Numbered from the stretch's first letter, positions 9,497-18,532 are shown. The stretch: DNA of 64,000 nt from Anderseniella sp963700735 (GCA_963700735.1 CAVOYR010000003.1:62001-126000); one strand, 5' to 3'. The notes: a model not told the origin generated them from the sequence alone. Numbers and translations: made by a program.

Positions 9497-10048
9497 GTGT
9501 TCTACACAATCTTCGGTCTGGCCGTTTTCTGCTTTCTCTATTTCGGCATATTGTGGCGGACCAGTTGCCGCTGGCGCTATCTGGCAGACGCGTATGCCGG
9601 GGACGCCGGGACGCCGATCGAAGCGCGACGGATGCAAGGCGGGGTGTTGATTGGCCTCGGCGGCTTCGATTCGCTTCACGGCATTCTCAACATCAGCGCG
9701 CACGAAACTGGCGTAGGCTTGCGCATGCTGCTGCCGTTTTCCCTGTTCCGCAGGCCCCTGTTCATTCCCTATGGCGATATCGAGGGCTGGGTCACCACCT
9801 GGTATCTGGATGCGCCGTCAACCGAACTGACGCTACGCCGGGCGCCGGATGTAAAGGTGGTCATATCGAGAGACAAGGCCGAATGGCTCGCCGGTTATTC
9901 AGGCCGGAAACTCACCTTGAATGACGTGCCGCCACCACAGGGCAAGGCCGGTCAGGGCTGGTACAGGTTTGTGCTGGGTGTACTAATTTACATGGCCATA
10001 GGATTGGTCACCTTGCTCGGCTTCACGATTTGGAAGTGGGCGGCCTAA
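9497..10048 (+). CDS. membrane protein of unknown function
   Basis: This is a 183-residue protein. The GTG at 9497 is preceded by GGCCGGAGG at a good distance, and starting there makes the first residues a transmembrane helix (FYTIFGLAVFCFLYFGIL). A second helix is at the C-terminus (about 160-178). The middle is a mixed-charge domain of about 130 residues with a hydrophobic beta pattern (RRPLFIPYGDIEGW), resembling a small membrane-anchored PH-like module. That resemblance is only an impression. It sits between two other unrecognised genes on the same strand. Confidence 0.65.
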   Translation: MFYTIFGLAVFCFLYFGILWRTSCRWRYLADAYAGDAGTPIEARRMQGGVLIGLGGFDSLHGILNISAHETGVGLRMLLPFSLFRRPLFIPYGDIEGWVTTWYLDAPSTELTLRRAPDVKVVISRDKAEWLAGYSGRKLTLNDVPPPQGKAGQGWYRFVLGVLIYMAIGLVTLLGFTIWKWAA

Positions 10049-10061
10049 TCGGGGGTGATCA

Positions 10062-10760
10062 ATGGAACCAACCGCAACACCTTCACGCTCCCGGTCCGGA
10101 TACCTCGCCCTGCTGTTGGCACTGGTGCCCCTTGTGGCGATTGGCGGCCTGGCCTTCTGGTACATGTTCAGCCCGGTCAACACGTTCCATCTGCTGTGCA
10201 CCTATACCGTGAATGCCCGTGTCTCGGCTGACATCGTGGTTGACGGGCAGGAACAGTCAGCGTCCGTGGTTTTCCAGAACTCGCGCTCAAGAGGCTGGAT
10301 CTCCATCATGAACTCGGCCGGATGTATCCAGCCCGATGGCAACGCCCTTGCCTTCAAGCTGCCGGGTGATCAGGTACTGCTGGTTCCGGCCCGGATTTGC
10401 GGCAAGGCGATCGACATTCTTGACGACAGAGGCTCGGTTGACGTCCTGAGCGCCTGCACCGGCAATCAGCGCTACCAGGACTGGGCGGTTCTGGTGGACT
10501 CCGCAGCGCGGCCCGGCAAGTGGCACTTCACTCCCCGGAATGCCAAATTCAAGATCAACCGCATGGTGGCAACGTCAACGTGGGACAATCCGTCGGACAA
10601 CATCGACGAAGTTGCGCCCAACCTGCTCAGGTCAGACTTTGAGAGGATCAACGTAAAATGGCGGCAAAGCCCGGAGACGATGCTGCATTACCGGCGGCGC
10701 GCCAGGCACAAGGTGCGAGGCGAGCCGTTTGAATTCGACATCAGGCATGGCGCGTTCTAG
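10062..10760 (+). CDS. membrane-anchored protein of unknown function
   Basis: This 232-residue protein starts at the ATG at 10062, 13 bases after the previous stop and after a GGGGTGAT stretch. One transmembrane helix is visible at about residues 14-36 (YLALLLALVPLVAIGGLAFWYM); the rest would be periplasmic if N-in. Paired cysteines are in the soluble part (LLCTYT, SAGCIQ, RICGK, SACTG), consistent with disulfides. The family is not recognised. It probably forms a three-gene unit with 9192 and 9497. Confidence 0.65.
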   Translation: MEPTATPSRSRSGYLALLLALVPLVAIGGLAFWYMFSPVNTFHLLCTYTVNARVSADIVVDGQEQSASVVFQNSRSRGWISIMNSAGCIQPDGNALAFKLPGDQVLLVPARICGKAIDILDDRGSVDVLSACTGNQRYQDWAVLVDSAARPGKWHFTPRNAKFKINRMVATSTWDNPSDNIDEVAPNLLRSDFERINVKWRQSPETMLHYRRRARHKVRGEPFEFDIRHGAF

Positions 10761-10776
10761 GGTCAGGCATCCGCAC

Positions 10777-12108
10777 TCAGTTGTCTTCTGCCAGGTACCG
10801 CTGGGCCGCAAACCCGCGAATCCCGTCGAACTCGACCTCGCACCAGGTGCCGTGGTCATGCTCGCTCCACTGGCAGCCCCGGCTGGAAATACCACGTGCA
10901 TTGGACGGCAGGCTGCCGACGCGCGGGCTGGACAGGGCCGGCCGCTGATGGACATAGAGCGTGTCGTTGCCGGCGACGCCGGTGACGCGCAATGAATCTG
11001 GTCCACCCGCATTGCCATCGGCATAGTCAGGCGAATAGGCCGCCGGCTGGGCCGGGTAATAATAGAAGCTGCCATCGACCAGTCGGCCGCGGCGATCAAA
11101 CTCGCATGTATAGTGCATCATGTGATCGGTATTCGACCAGCGGATGGTGCCGGTTCCTTCCAGTACGCGATTGCGCAGATGGCTGGTGACGATGCGCACC
11201 GAATCGAACTTCGCATGGGAATGGCGCAGGTTGCGGGCTATCTCGTGCCGGCAGGCGTCATTCAGGTGAGGCCGGCTGTCGAACGGATTGCCGCCGGCAT
11301 AGGCCGGATAGGGTTCGTGATCGTCATCCGTGTCTGCCAGCGCTACGGCCGTGCCCAGCAGCACCGCACCCAACACCGACTTCCCAACTGCGTCACCCGG
11401 CGTGTCCGCGCCGTGCACACGCAAGGAGATCACCTCGCCGTGTGTCACCCGGCACGTGAAGGTGTCTGACCGGCTCTGGTAGCGCTGCACCAGCCCGGAA
11501 ACCGTGAAGTTGTCACGGCCTTCACGATCCACATTCACCTCGCTGATGGCATTGCGGCGATAGCCGTACTGTTCACGCAGGCCCTCCTCGCAGGCACTGC
11601 GCGCATCGCGGCGGGTGAAACGGGCACCATCAAGTGCGCCCTGGCCATCATCGGCATCGTCTTCAAGCCCGCTGCTGGCCTTCTGACGGCCCCTTATCTC
11701 GAACGAGACCTGATAGTCGCAGGTCACGCCACGCCGCGCCGCATTGCGGTTGAGGAAAACCTGGACCGTGTAGTCGCCCGACTGGCGCAGATTGGCCGAG
11801 AACTCGTTGCCGGCAATCTCGCCCCGGTGCATCGCCACATCGGAACCTGGCGCAATGACGTTCATGAAGCAGCTGTTGCTGCTCGGGCTGAACAGAACCT
11901 GCATGACCTGGCCACTGGAGGCTCCCAGACGGTAATTCACCCCGTCATTCCCCGATATGCTGCCCGAGATGGTCGCGGAACTGGCGCCACCGGCAAACCG
12001 GACCTGTTCGTTGCGATCTGCCGCCTGGGACAGGCCGGCTGCGCTGACAATGCCTGCCACGAGGGTGATTGCTGCCAATGGCCGGCACAACAAACCAATC
12101 GACACCAT
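10777..12108 (-). CDS. secreted SH3-domain protein
   Basis: This is a 443-residue protein with a Sec signal peptide (about 1-30, cleavage after SQA-A). The N-terminal half is a beta-rich domain resembling inhibitor/PPC-like folds (SGSISGNDGVNYRLGASSGQ, split by me only for recognition). A Cys-containing middle follows. The C-terminal 75 residues are a bacterial SH3-like domain (TLYVHQRPALSSPRVG ... GTWCEVEFDGIRGFA). SH3b domains of this type usually bind cell-wall or surface ligands. It is convergent with the gene ending at 10760. No operon partner is evident and its role is unknown. Confidence 0.75.
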   Translation of the reverse strand: MVSIGLLCRPLAAITLVAGIVSAAGLSQAADRNEQVRFAGGASSATISGSISGNDGVNYRLGASSGQVMQVLFSPSSNSCFMNVIAPGSDVAMHRGEIAGNEFSANLRQSGDYTVQVFLNRNAARRGVTCDYQVSFEIRGRQKASSGLEDDADDGQGALDGARFTRRDARSACEEGLREQYGYRRNAISEVNVDREGRDNFTVSGLVQRYQSRSDTFTCRVTHGEVISLRVHGADTPGDAVGKSVLGAVLLGTAVALADTDDDHEPYPAYAGGNPFDSRPHLNDACRHEIARNLRHSHAKFDSVRIVTSHLRNRVLEGTGTIRWSNTDHMMHYTCEFDRRGRLVDGSFYYYPAQPAAYSPDYADGNAGGPDSLRVTGVAGNDTLYVHQRPALSSPRVGSLPSNARGISSRGCQWSEHDHGTWCEVEFDGIRGFAAQRYLAEDN

Positions 12109-12238
12109 GCTGTTCGAGCCTCCGCTTCGATGATCAAGACTGAAACACTATTGCAACAGAATTACCCGGCGCAATTGGCTGCAATGGGAAATATCGCAAC
12201 CCTTGGTAAGCCGGATCAAATCGGCGTGAAAGCCAGCC

Positions 12239-12868
12239 TCAAGGCAGCAGCATGGCGGCGTGCTTCACGTCCTTCGTCCAGATATAGGCGCACAGCAAGG
12301 GCATCGTGCCGGTGTTGGTGGCGTGAGGCACAAATGGCTCATGCCAAATGGTTTCGCCCGGCTCTCGCGCCTCGAACGGCTCGTCTCGCATGCGCCACTC
12401 GCTGTCGCCGGAGAGGATCCAGTACAGTTCCGGTGCGGGGTGGGAGTGGCTGGGGTAGCGCATGCCGGGGCCAAGCAGGAACAGCCCCAGCAGGAAATCA
12501 TCGCCGGGCCATATGCCATTGGGACCGATGATCTCGGCATAGGCGTAGTTCATCATGTAGCCGGGCTGGCCCATGGCCTCGTCGGAGTAGTTCGGGTTCT
12601 GCCGCCAGTTGAGGTCTTCTTCCAGCGCTGCAATGGCGGCAGCCACGTCCGGTGCGGACAACAGGCTGGCAGCAACCGCATCGGGCAGGAACCGGCAGGC
12701 CGGCAGGCGCTGAACCTTCGGCTCCATCGCAGCGGACGCAGACAGGTTCTGTTCGGCCAGCCGCGCCAACGAGATATCAACGCCGTCATCGCCAGCGTTG
12801 TTGGCTTCAAGCGTGGACCTGAAAGCGCGTACGAACCACTTCCCGGCTTCCTGCGTGTAAGTGTTCAT
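12239..12868 (-). CDS. cupin protein of the DMSP lyase family (DddQ/DddK/DddL type)
   Basis: This is a 209-residue single-domain cupin. The metal motif is H141-S-H143-P-A-P-E147-L-Y149 and a second-motif His182 (PHATN). In DddQ the ligands are His125, Glu129, Tyr131 and His163, so the spacing differs by only one residue between the first and second motifs. The flanking text (YPSH..., YWILSGDSEW) also fits the DMSP_lyase family, which cleaves dimethylsulfoniopropionate to dimethyl sulfide and acrylate. Many family members have not been tested. The ATG at 12868 follows GGAAGGGGAACG. It lies next to sulfur transporter genes and 4 kb from the DddP-like gene. Lyase activity is an inference. Confidence 0.8.
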   Translation of the reverse strand: MNTYTQEAGKWFVRAFRSTLEANNAGDDGVDISLARLAEQNLSASAAMEPKVQRLPACRFLPDAVAASLLSAPDVAAAIAALEEDLNWRQNPNYSDEAMGQPGYMMNYAYAEIIGPNGIWPGDDFLLGLFLLGPGMRYPSHSHPAPELYWILSGDSEWRMRDEPFEAREPGETIWHEPFVPHATNTGTMPLLCAYIWTKDVKHAAMLLP

Positions 12869-12955
12869 CGTTCCCCTTCCTGGCCGGACCCCCGCAAGGT
12901 CCCTGCAACTTCATCCCGGACAAATTGCTAACGCGACATCGCGCAAGCGCACAGC

Positions 12956-12985
12956 AAAAACCCCCGGCACTATTAATGCCGGGGG
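12956..12985 (-). terminator. Rho-independent terminator
   Basis: A perfect 9-bp stem, CCCCCGGCA (12961-12969) with TGCCGGGGG (12977-12985), has a 7-base AT-rich loop. Read on the minus strand it is followed by TTTTT (12960-12956). It ends the YeeE/YedE pair that stops at 13014. Confidence 0.85.
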
Positions 12986-13013
12986 CAAGTTTACACCAAG
13001 GCCGGGAGGGTTA

Positions 13014-13631
13014 TCAGCCCTTGATGGTATTTGCAGGGCCGCCTGCCACGTGCTCGCCCGAAGCATTGCTCCGCAACCGGGCGGGCAAGGCAAAGGCGAT
13101 GGCCACCAGCGCCACGCCGAGAATGATGCCAACCAGCGTTCCGTCGATGCCGGGCAGAAGTGCGGGATAGTCAGTGCCGGAAATCTGTCCGATGGAGGTC
13201 TTGCCGCCGGCGATTTCTTCCAGCATGCCGGTTCCCTTGACCCACGCGTAACTACCCATGTAGGCGGCCGCGCCAACGAGGCCACCAACGGTAAAGAACA
13301 GCGCGTCCTTGCGCCCGGTTGCTGCCGCCGCCAGGCCGGTGCCCGGGCAATAGCCCGCCGCCGCAAAGCCAACCCCCAGCAACGCCCCGCCGATGATCAC
13401 GCCGGCATAGGCTGACTTGATGCTGAGGTGGCCGGGATCGATCAGTCCGAGGCCGAGGCCTGCAAACATGAGTATCGACGATGCGCCGATGGCCAGCAGG
13501 ATGGTCTTCATCAGGTGCAGGTTGCCAAGCCGCAGCATGGAGATGATGTAGCCCGGATTGGTGGCCCCTACCCTGTCGAGCGCGAAGCCGAAGGCAGCGC
13601 CTGTTACCATGGCGAGAATGATCGTGGTCAT
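13014..13631 (-). CDS. YeeE/YedE (SulP-type sulfur transport) family half-protein
   Basis: This is a 205-residue, five- to six-helix membrane protein. The family motif around the conserved cysteine is visible as AAGYC95PGTGLAA. YeeE/YedE proteins import thiosulfate or related sulfur compounds through a Cys relay. Half-size pairs such as PmpA/PmpB split the two lobes over two genes. The start is the ATG at 13631 (MTTIILAMVTGAAFG); the longer upstream frame overlaps its partner and is not needed. It lies 4 bases after the partner at 13636-14196, so the two are translated together. Confidence 0.85.
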   Translation of the reverse strand: MTTIILAMVTGAAFGFALDRVGATNPGYIISMLRLGNLHLMKTILLAIGASSILMFAGLGLGLIDPGHLSIKSAYAGVIIGGALLGVGFAAAGYCPGTGLAAAATGRKDALFFTVGGLVGAAAYMGSYAWVKGTGMLEEIAGGKTSIGQISGTDYPALLPGIDGTLVGIILGVALVAIAFALPARLRSNASGEHVAGGPANTIKG

Positions 13632-13635
13632 CGGC

Positions 13636-14196
13636 TCAAGCCTCCTTGCTGTAGAGATACATGGCGACCGGAATGCCGGCGGCAAAGGCTCCGGCGGCGA
13701 ACAGGTAGCCCGATACGGCCGTCTGCATCATGCCGCTCATCATGTGGCCGCTGGTGCAGCCACCGGCCAGCCGGGCACCGTAGAGCACGATGAACCCGGC
13801 CACGAAGGCGGTCAGGTAGCGCTTCCACGGCTCATCACCAAAGTTCGCCCGCCAGACCGCCGGCATGACCCGTTCGCGCCGGTCGACACCGCCGCGCAAC
13901 ACGCCCGACAAGGCTGCGCCTGCAACCATCGCCAGCACGAACACGAAGCTGTAGTTGAGCGGGTTGGCGACGTTCTTGGCGTAGGCGCCGCCGGACTTGT
14001 CGAGGTAGGCATTGGGGCTGGCGTAGCCCGACTTGGCATCTGGCGCCTCGACCACGACGGACGGGTCCACCGCATCCCAGATGATGCCATCGAGGATCAC
14101 GAACTGCGTCGATACCCCGATCGGCTTGACCAGTATGACGGCTGCAAGGAACACAAGCCCCAGCAGCAATCCGCCCTTCTTCCAATCCAGAACCAT
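13636..14196 (-). CDS. YeeE/YedE family half-protein, partner of 13014-13631
   Basis: This 186-residue membrane protein has one N-terminal helix, a periplasmic loop of about 50 residues, then three to four helices. The signature GGC147TSGHMMSG is intact. It is the first gene of a two-gene unit, with AGGAG six bases before its ATG. The split pair should form one sulfur-compound import channel in the inner membrane. The extra periplasmic loop (residues about 28-80) is longer than I expect for the family. The divergent full-length paralog begins 158 bases away. Confidence 0.85.
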   Translation of the reverse strand: MVLDWKKGGLLLGLVFLAAVILVKPIGVSTQFVILDGIIWDAVDPSVVVEAPDAKSGYASPNAYLDKSGGAYAKNVANPLNYSFVFVLAMVAGAALSGVLRGGVDRRERVMPAVWRANFGDEPWKRYLTAFVAGFIVLYGARLAGGCTSGHMMSGMMQTAVSGYLFAAGAFAAGIPVAMYLYSKEA

Positions 14197-14220
14197 ATCA
14201 GTCTCCTTTTGTGGGCTGAG

Positions 14221-14262
14221 TTGATGGCGACAATTTACATATATAAAAAATTGAATGTTTGA
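14221..14262. promoter_or_regulatory. AT-rich divergent promoter region between YeeE genes
   Basis: A markedly AT-rich patch (ACATATATAAAAAATTGAATG) stands out in GC-rich surroundings, between two divergent sulfur-transport genes. It holds TATATA-like -10 candidates on both strands. ACAT/ATGT arms 13 bases apart could be part of an operator. No specific regulator can be assigned. Confidence 0.35.
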
Positions 14263-14353
14263 CTCAGATCAACGCAAGAAACGAAAACCGACACCATTCT
14301 GGCAACGGCGATATGGGCAGACAGGGGCACGGGCGTTGTCACTCATCAACATC

Positions 14354-15427
14354 ATGGAGACGATCGGTGAGCCGCAAACGGCTGCGCTTGGCGGATTGCT
14401 CATCGGCGTTGTGTTCGGCGCGGCCGCCCAGCAGAGCCGGTTCTGCCTGCGGGCTGCCATCATCAGCTTCTGGTGGCGGCATTTCGATGCGCGGCTATCG
14501 GTATGGCTGCTGGTGTTCTCCGGCGCGCTGATCACCACGCAGGCGCTCTACGTGCTCGACATCGCCAACCTTGATGAGGCCCGGCAGATTGCCAGCGTCG
14601 GCTCAGTGTCCGGCGCGCTGATTGGCGGAAGCCTGTTCGGCATCGGCATGGTGCTGGCTCGCGGCTGTGCGTCGCGGCTGCTGGTACTGGCCGCAACCGG
14701 TAACCTGCGCGCGCTGCTGTCCGGCCTGATATTCGCTGTTGCGGCACAAGCAAGCCTGCACGGCTTCCTGTCGCCTGCGCGCAACTGGCTGGCCGGGCTG
14801 TGGACCATCGCACCCGGTGACGGTCTGAACCTGCTCGCCAGCGTCGGCGGCAGCCATTTGTCGGGCATGATGTTCGGCCTGGTGTGGTTTGCCGCAGCAG
14901 CGTGGTTCGTGGCCCACAACAAGGTGCCGGTGCGGCAATGGGTGCCGGGCCTGGTGGCCGGTGCGTGCGTGGCGGGGGCATGGTGGCTCACCCACGCCAT
15001 GTCGGTACAGTCCTTCGACCCGGTAGCCATCACCAGTCTGACGTTCACCGGGCCGTCGGCAGATACGCTGATGATGTTCCTCACCGCGCCCGGATCGATG
15101 ATCGACTTCAATGTTGGCCTGGTGCCGGGGGTGTTCCTGGGCTCGTTCCTGGCCGCCTACACGACGCGTGAACTGAAGCTGGAAGGATTTGAAGGGGGTG
15201 CCGCCATGCGCCGCTACATGCTGGGGGCAGCGTGCATGGGATTTGGCGGCATGCTGGCGGGCGGCTGCGCCGTCGGTGCGGGGGTGACAGGGGCCTCCAT
15301 TTTTGCACTGACGGCGTGGGTCGCCCTCAGCGCCATGTGGGTGGCCGCCGGCATCACCGACCGGCTGGTGGATGCCCGCGCAGACACCCCTCAGACGATG
15401 GCGAGCGCTGCCTTGCGGCCTTCATAG
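14354..15427 (+). CDS. full-length YeeE/YedE sulfur transporter
   Basis: This 357-residue polytopic membrane protein holds the three cysteine motifs seen in thiosulfate transporter TsuA/YeeE: SRFC31LR, ARGC105AS and AGGC305AVG. The protein is two pseudo-symmetric halves, unlike the split pair next door. The ATG at 14354 (METIGEPQ) was preferred because the upstream in-frame ATG at 14255 lies in the promoter patch and adds a charged tail. Ribosome-site evidence is weak for both. The 3' end overlaps the convergent flavoenzyme gene by 37 bases. Confidence 0.82.
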   Translation: METIGEPQTAALGGLLIGVVFGAAAQQSRFCLRAAIISFWWRHFDARLSVWLLVFSGALITTQALYVLDIANLDEARQIASVGSVSGALIGGSLFGIGMVLARGCASRLLVLAATGNLRALLSGLIFAVAAQASLHGFLSPARNWLAGLWTIAPGDGLNLLASVGGSHLSGMMFGLVWFAAAAWFVAHNKVPVRQWVPGLVAGACVAGAWWLTHAMSVQSFDPVAITSLTFTGPSADTLMMFLTAPGSMIDFNVGLVPGVFLGSFLAAYTTRELKLEGFEGGAAMRRYMLGAACMGFGGMLAGGCAVGAGVTGASIFALTAWVALSAMWVAAGITDRLVDARADTPQTMASAALRPS

Positions 15428-17397
15428 ATCGCCATGTGCGCCTTGCGGGGCGCGTTGCAATCGCCGATCACATCGAACGGCGGGCAGTCCCCCAGCGCCT
15501 GGATGCCGTCGGCAAAGGTGGTGTCGGGCTCCGCCACGGTGGCAAGCACCAGCGTGTCGAACTGTTGCTCGGAGCACTCGCCTGTCAGCAGCCACTGGAG
15601 GCTGGCGGTGGACCCGTCATTGCCCGGCGCTCCCCAGGAGGCGAGGGCTGTATCGGTAAGCACCTTGCCGCCTTCGCGGGCAAAGCGGGCACGGGCCAGC
15701 CCGTCAGCACCGGTGCCGCTCAACTCGGTGGCGACCGCCGGCTTGGCCGTCGCAATGGTGACCTGGTGCCCCTGCCCGGTCAGGAACAGGCCGGTGCCGA
15801 TGCCGCGCCATGAATGCAGGTCATCCAGCAGCAGCACCCGCTGGCCGATCATGTGACCGCCTTCCAGCACATCGTGATAGTTCATGACGTTGCTGTGGTC
15901 GTGGCCGGGCAGCGCGTCGTTCAATGGCAGCGCGCGCTGGAAGCCGGACCGGACCGGCTTGATACCGGTCGCAGCGATAACGTGATCGGGGTGCAGGTGC
16001 CGGACGGTCAGCGGTGTCGCTTCCTCGTTCAGCCGCAGGTCAACGCCAAGCCGTGTCAGTTCCCTGCCATACCACTGGATGTGATCGTTGACGCGGCCAC
16101 GGGTCGGCTGGCGGGCGGCGAGGCGCCATTGCCCGCCGATCTCGGAGGAACGCTCGATCAGCGTGACCTTGTGGCCCTGCTCTGCGGCGACACGGGCAGC
16201 CTCCAGGCCACCGGGGCCGGCACCCACCACCAGCACCGAGCGGCGCCGTTCCGTCCGCGCGATCCGGTCGCCGCGCCATTCCCATTCGCGGCCCACCGAC
16301 GGGTTGACCAGGCAGGAAATCCAGTAGTCGCGATAGCGGCGCGCGATGCATTGCTGGTTGCAATGGATGCAGGGGCGGATTGTATCTGCCTCGCCGGCCT
16401 GCGCCTTGCTGGCCAGCCACGGGTCGGCGATCTGGGCGCGCACCATCGAACAGGTGTCGGCCTGCCCGGTGGCGATGATTTCCTCGGCCTTGGCGGGCGA
16501 ATGGATGCCAGCCTCGGCCTGCACCCGCGCATGGCGCAAATGCGTCTTGATGTGGTCAGACAGCTGCGCGCCCTCCAGCCCCACATGCAGGTGCGTCGGG
16601 ATGATGGGTTCGGAGCGGAAGTAGCTGCCTGTGCCGCAGGTGAGATAGTCCATCAGGCCGCGCTCGTCATGCCAGGCCGCGATTTCGGTCAGGGCTTCCA
16701 GTGTCAATGCGGCCTTTGCCTTCTGGTCCACCGAGACCGCCAGCCCGACGATGAAATCCGGCCCGCAGGCCTTGCGGATGCGCGACAGTATCTCGCTGGA
16801 GAAACGGACCCGGTTGTCGAGGCTGCCGCCCCAGCGGTCGTCGCGGCGGTTCGACCATGGGGTCCAGAACTGGTCGACCAGCGAGTGGTAGGCAGCGAAG
16901 ATCTCCACCCCGTCAAAGCCTGCTTGCCGGGCGCGGTCAGCGGCAGCGACGAATGCCTCGATCAGTTCCTCGATCTCGGCTTCGCTGACCTTGTGGCCGC
17001 CGTCACTGTCGTGCAGCGAGGCCATGCCGGAGGCGGACCAGTTGGCGTGGTACGAGTTGGCCGCATCGCCGTGCTGGCCGACGTGATAGATCTGCTGGAT
17101 CATCACCGTGTCATAGGCGGAGCATGCTTCGTTGATCTTGCGCAGTGGCGCGATGATGGCGTCATCCTCGGCGCGGAAGTTGCCGCGCGTCAGCACGCCC
17201 GACTTGTGTGCCGGTACCGGCTCGACCACGATCATCGCCGCGCCACCCTTGGCGCGCTCGACGTAATAGGCCTTGGTGCGCCGCGACGGCAGGCCGTTCT
17301 CGGCCATGTTGTTGGTATGGGCACCAAACACAATGCGGTTCTTGAGACGCTTGTGATTGAGGCTGAGCGGCGTGAAAAGGTGTGGGAAGGACTGCAA
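15391..17397 (-). CDS. OYE-like FMN/4Fe-4S/FAD oxidoreductase, DgcA/StcD/trimethylamine dehydrogenase type
   Basis: This protein of about 668 residues has an N-terminal old-yellow-enzyme barrel (FTPLSLNHKRLKNRIVF; DQFWTPWSNRRDDRWGG). A 4Fe-4S ligand set follows: Cys343, Cys346, Cys350 and Cys362 (PCIHCNQQC). A C-terminal FAD/NAD domain comes next (VLVVGAGPGGLEAARVA). Relatives include trimethylamine dehydrogenase, 2,4-dienoyl-CoA reductase and the N-demethylases DgcA and StcD. The active-site segment reads A-Y-H-S-L where trimethylamine dehydrogenase has A-H-T-Y-L and where DgcA-like proteins (from memory) have A-Y-G-H-L. No ATG fits the N-terminus. TTG at 17397 follows AGGCGG, and another TTG is at 17475. 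The substrate is probably a methylated amine, but this is not proved. Confidence 0.82.
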   Translation of the reverse strand: MQSFPHLFTPLSLNHKRLKNRIVFGAHTNNMAENGLPSRRTKAYYVERAKGGAAMIVVEPVPAHKSGVLTRGNFRAEDDAIIAPLRKINEACSAYDTVMIQQIYHVGQHGDAANSYHANWSASGMASLHDSDGGHKVSEAEIEELIEAFVAAADRARQAGFDGVEIFAAYHSLVDQFWTPWSNRRDDRWGGSLDNRVRFSSEILSRIRKACGPDFIVGLAVSVDQKAKAALTLEALTEIAAWHDERGLMDYLTCGTGSYFRSEPIIPTHLHVGLEGAQLSDHIKTHLRHARVQAEAGIHSPAKAEEIIATGQADTCSMVRAQIADPWLASKAQAGEADTIRPCIHCNQQCIARRYRDYWISCLVNPSVGREWEWRGDRIARTERRRSVLVVGAGPGGLEAARVAAEQGHKVTLIERSSEIGGQWRLAARQPTRGRVNDHIQWYGRELTRLGVDLRLNEEATPLTVRHLHPDHVIAATGIKPVRSGFQRALPLNDALPGHDHSNVMNYHDVLEGGHMIGQRVLLLDDLHSWRGIGTGLFLTGQGHQVTIATAKPAVATELSGTGADGLARARFAREGGKVLTDTALASWGAPGNDGSTASLQWLLTGECSEQQFDTLVLATVAEPDTTFADGIQALGDCPPFDVIGDCNAPRKAHMAIYEGRKAALAIV

Positions 17398-17484
17398 CTT
17401 GTCCGCCTGAATTATCGATATGTGCCGTCCCCCAGCACAGGAATGTCGTGGTTTTGTCGCTGATTTGCCACTCAAAAATTTGAC

Positions 17485-18391
17485 TTACCCACGCCATGGC
17501 GGGGCAGGACGATAGAGCTCCGCGAGCCAGTCGATGAAACTCCTCACCTTCAGCGCCATGTGCGTGCGGGCAGGATAAATCACGTGAACCCCCAACGGCT
17601 CACTGGTCCAGCCGGGCAGCACCTGCACCAGCCGGCCAGACGCCAGGTTTTCGTGGCTGATGAACGACGGCTGCAGGGCGATGCCGGCGCCTGCCACCGC
17701 CATCGCTTCTATTGCATCGCCATTGTTGGCAGCCGCGTGCGCGCTGATGCGCACTGCCCGCGCGGTGCCGTCCTTCTGCTGGAGCTGCCATATGTTGGCG
17801 TCGCTACCGAGCGTGTAGGACAGGCACTGGTGGGCCGGCAGGTCCTCTGGTGTGGCCGGCGTGCCATGCCGGGCGAGGTAGTCCGGGCTTGCCACGCACA
17901 CCAGCTCAACGTCGGCGATGCGCCGGCTTACCAGGCTCGAAGTCTGCCAGCCGGGAGATGCGCACGGCCACATCGAAGCCCTCCTCGACAAGATCGACCA
18001 GCCGGTCATTGAGCGACAGGTTGACGGTGACCTCCGGGTTGGCGCGGGTGAAGGCGGGCAAGTGCGGCGCGACGTGGCGCACGCCAAACGACATCGGCAC
18101 GGAGACCGCCAGCCGCCCGTGCGGTCGCAGCCGTTGCAGGCCGGCGGCACGATCTGCCTCCTCCAGCCGGGACAGCACCTCGCGCGCTGTTTCAAGGTAA
18201 GCCGCGCCCACGCTGGACACGCTGACGGAGCGCGTCGTGCGGTTGAGCAGGCGCGCGCCAAGGTGCGCCTCCAGGTCTGCCACGTGGCGCGATGCCATGT
18301 TGCGCGACATGCCCAGCTTGTCGGCGGCCGCAGCAAAGCTGCCCAGCTCGCAAACCCGCATAAAAACCTCAAGTGCCCGCAATTGATCCAT
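17485..18391 (-). pseudogene. LysR-family regulator, frameshifted
   Basis: The winged helix-turn-helix (MDQLRALEVFMRVCELGSFA, residues 1-60) and the start of the effector domain are read from 18391 down to about 17942. The frame then ends prematurely at 17906 (PGKPAHRRR). The rest of the domain (SSLVSRRIADVELVC ... SFIDWLAELYR) continues in another frame to 17485. Removing one base of the AA pair at 17940-17941 joins them (LADSSLVSRR). LysR proteins normally control a divergent gene, here the DoxX-VOC pair starting at 18533. If the frameshift is real, that control is lost; if it is a sequencing error, the gene is an ordinary 301-residue regulator. Confidence 0.82.
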
Positions 18392-18532
18392 ATTGTCACC
18401 TTATGTGAGATAATATGTTTCATAATCGGCTGATTATCTCAACCGGATTGTTCGCTACATCTGGAGCATCACCAACACGGGGGCCAGCCGACAACACGGC
18501 CCGGCTGCCCCTCTTCAAAAGGAACTTGACCG

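Noticed and set aside
15391..15427. 37-base overlap of convergent genes as a special antisense control
   Set aside because: Short convergent overlaps are common and no structure supports regulation.
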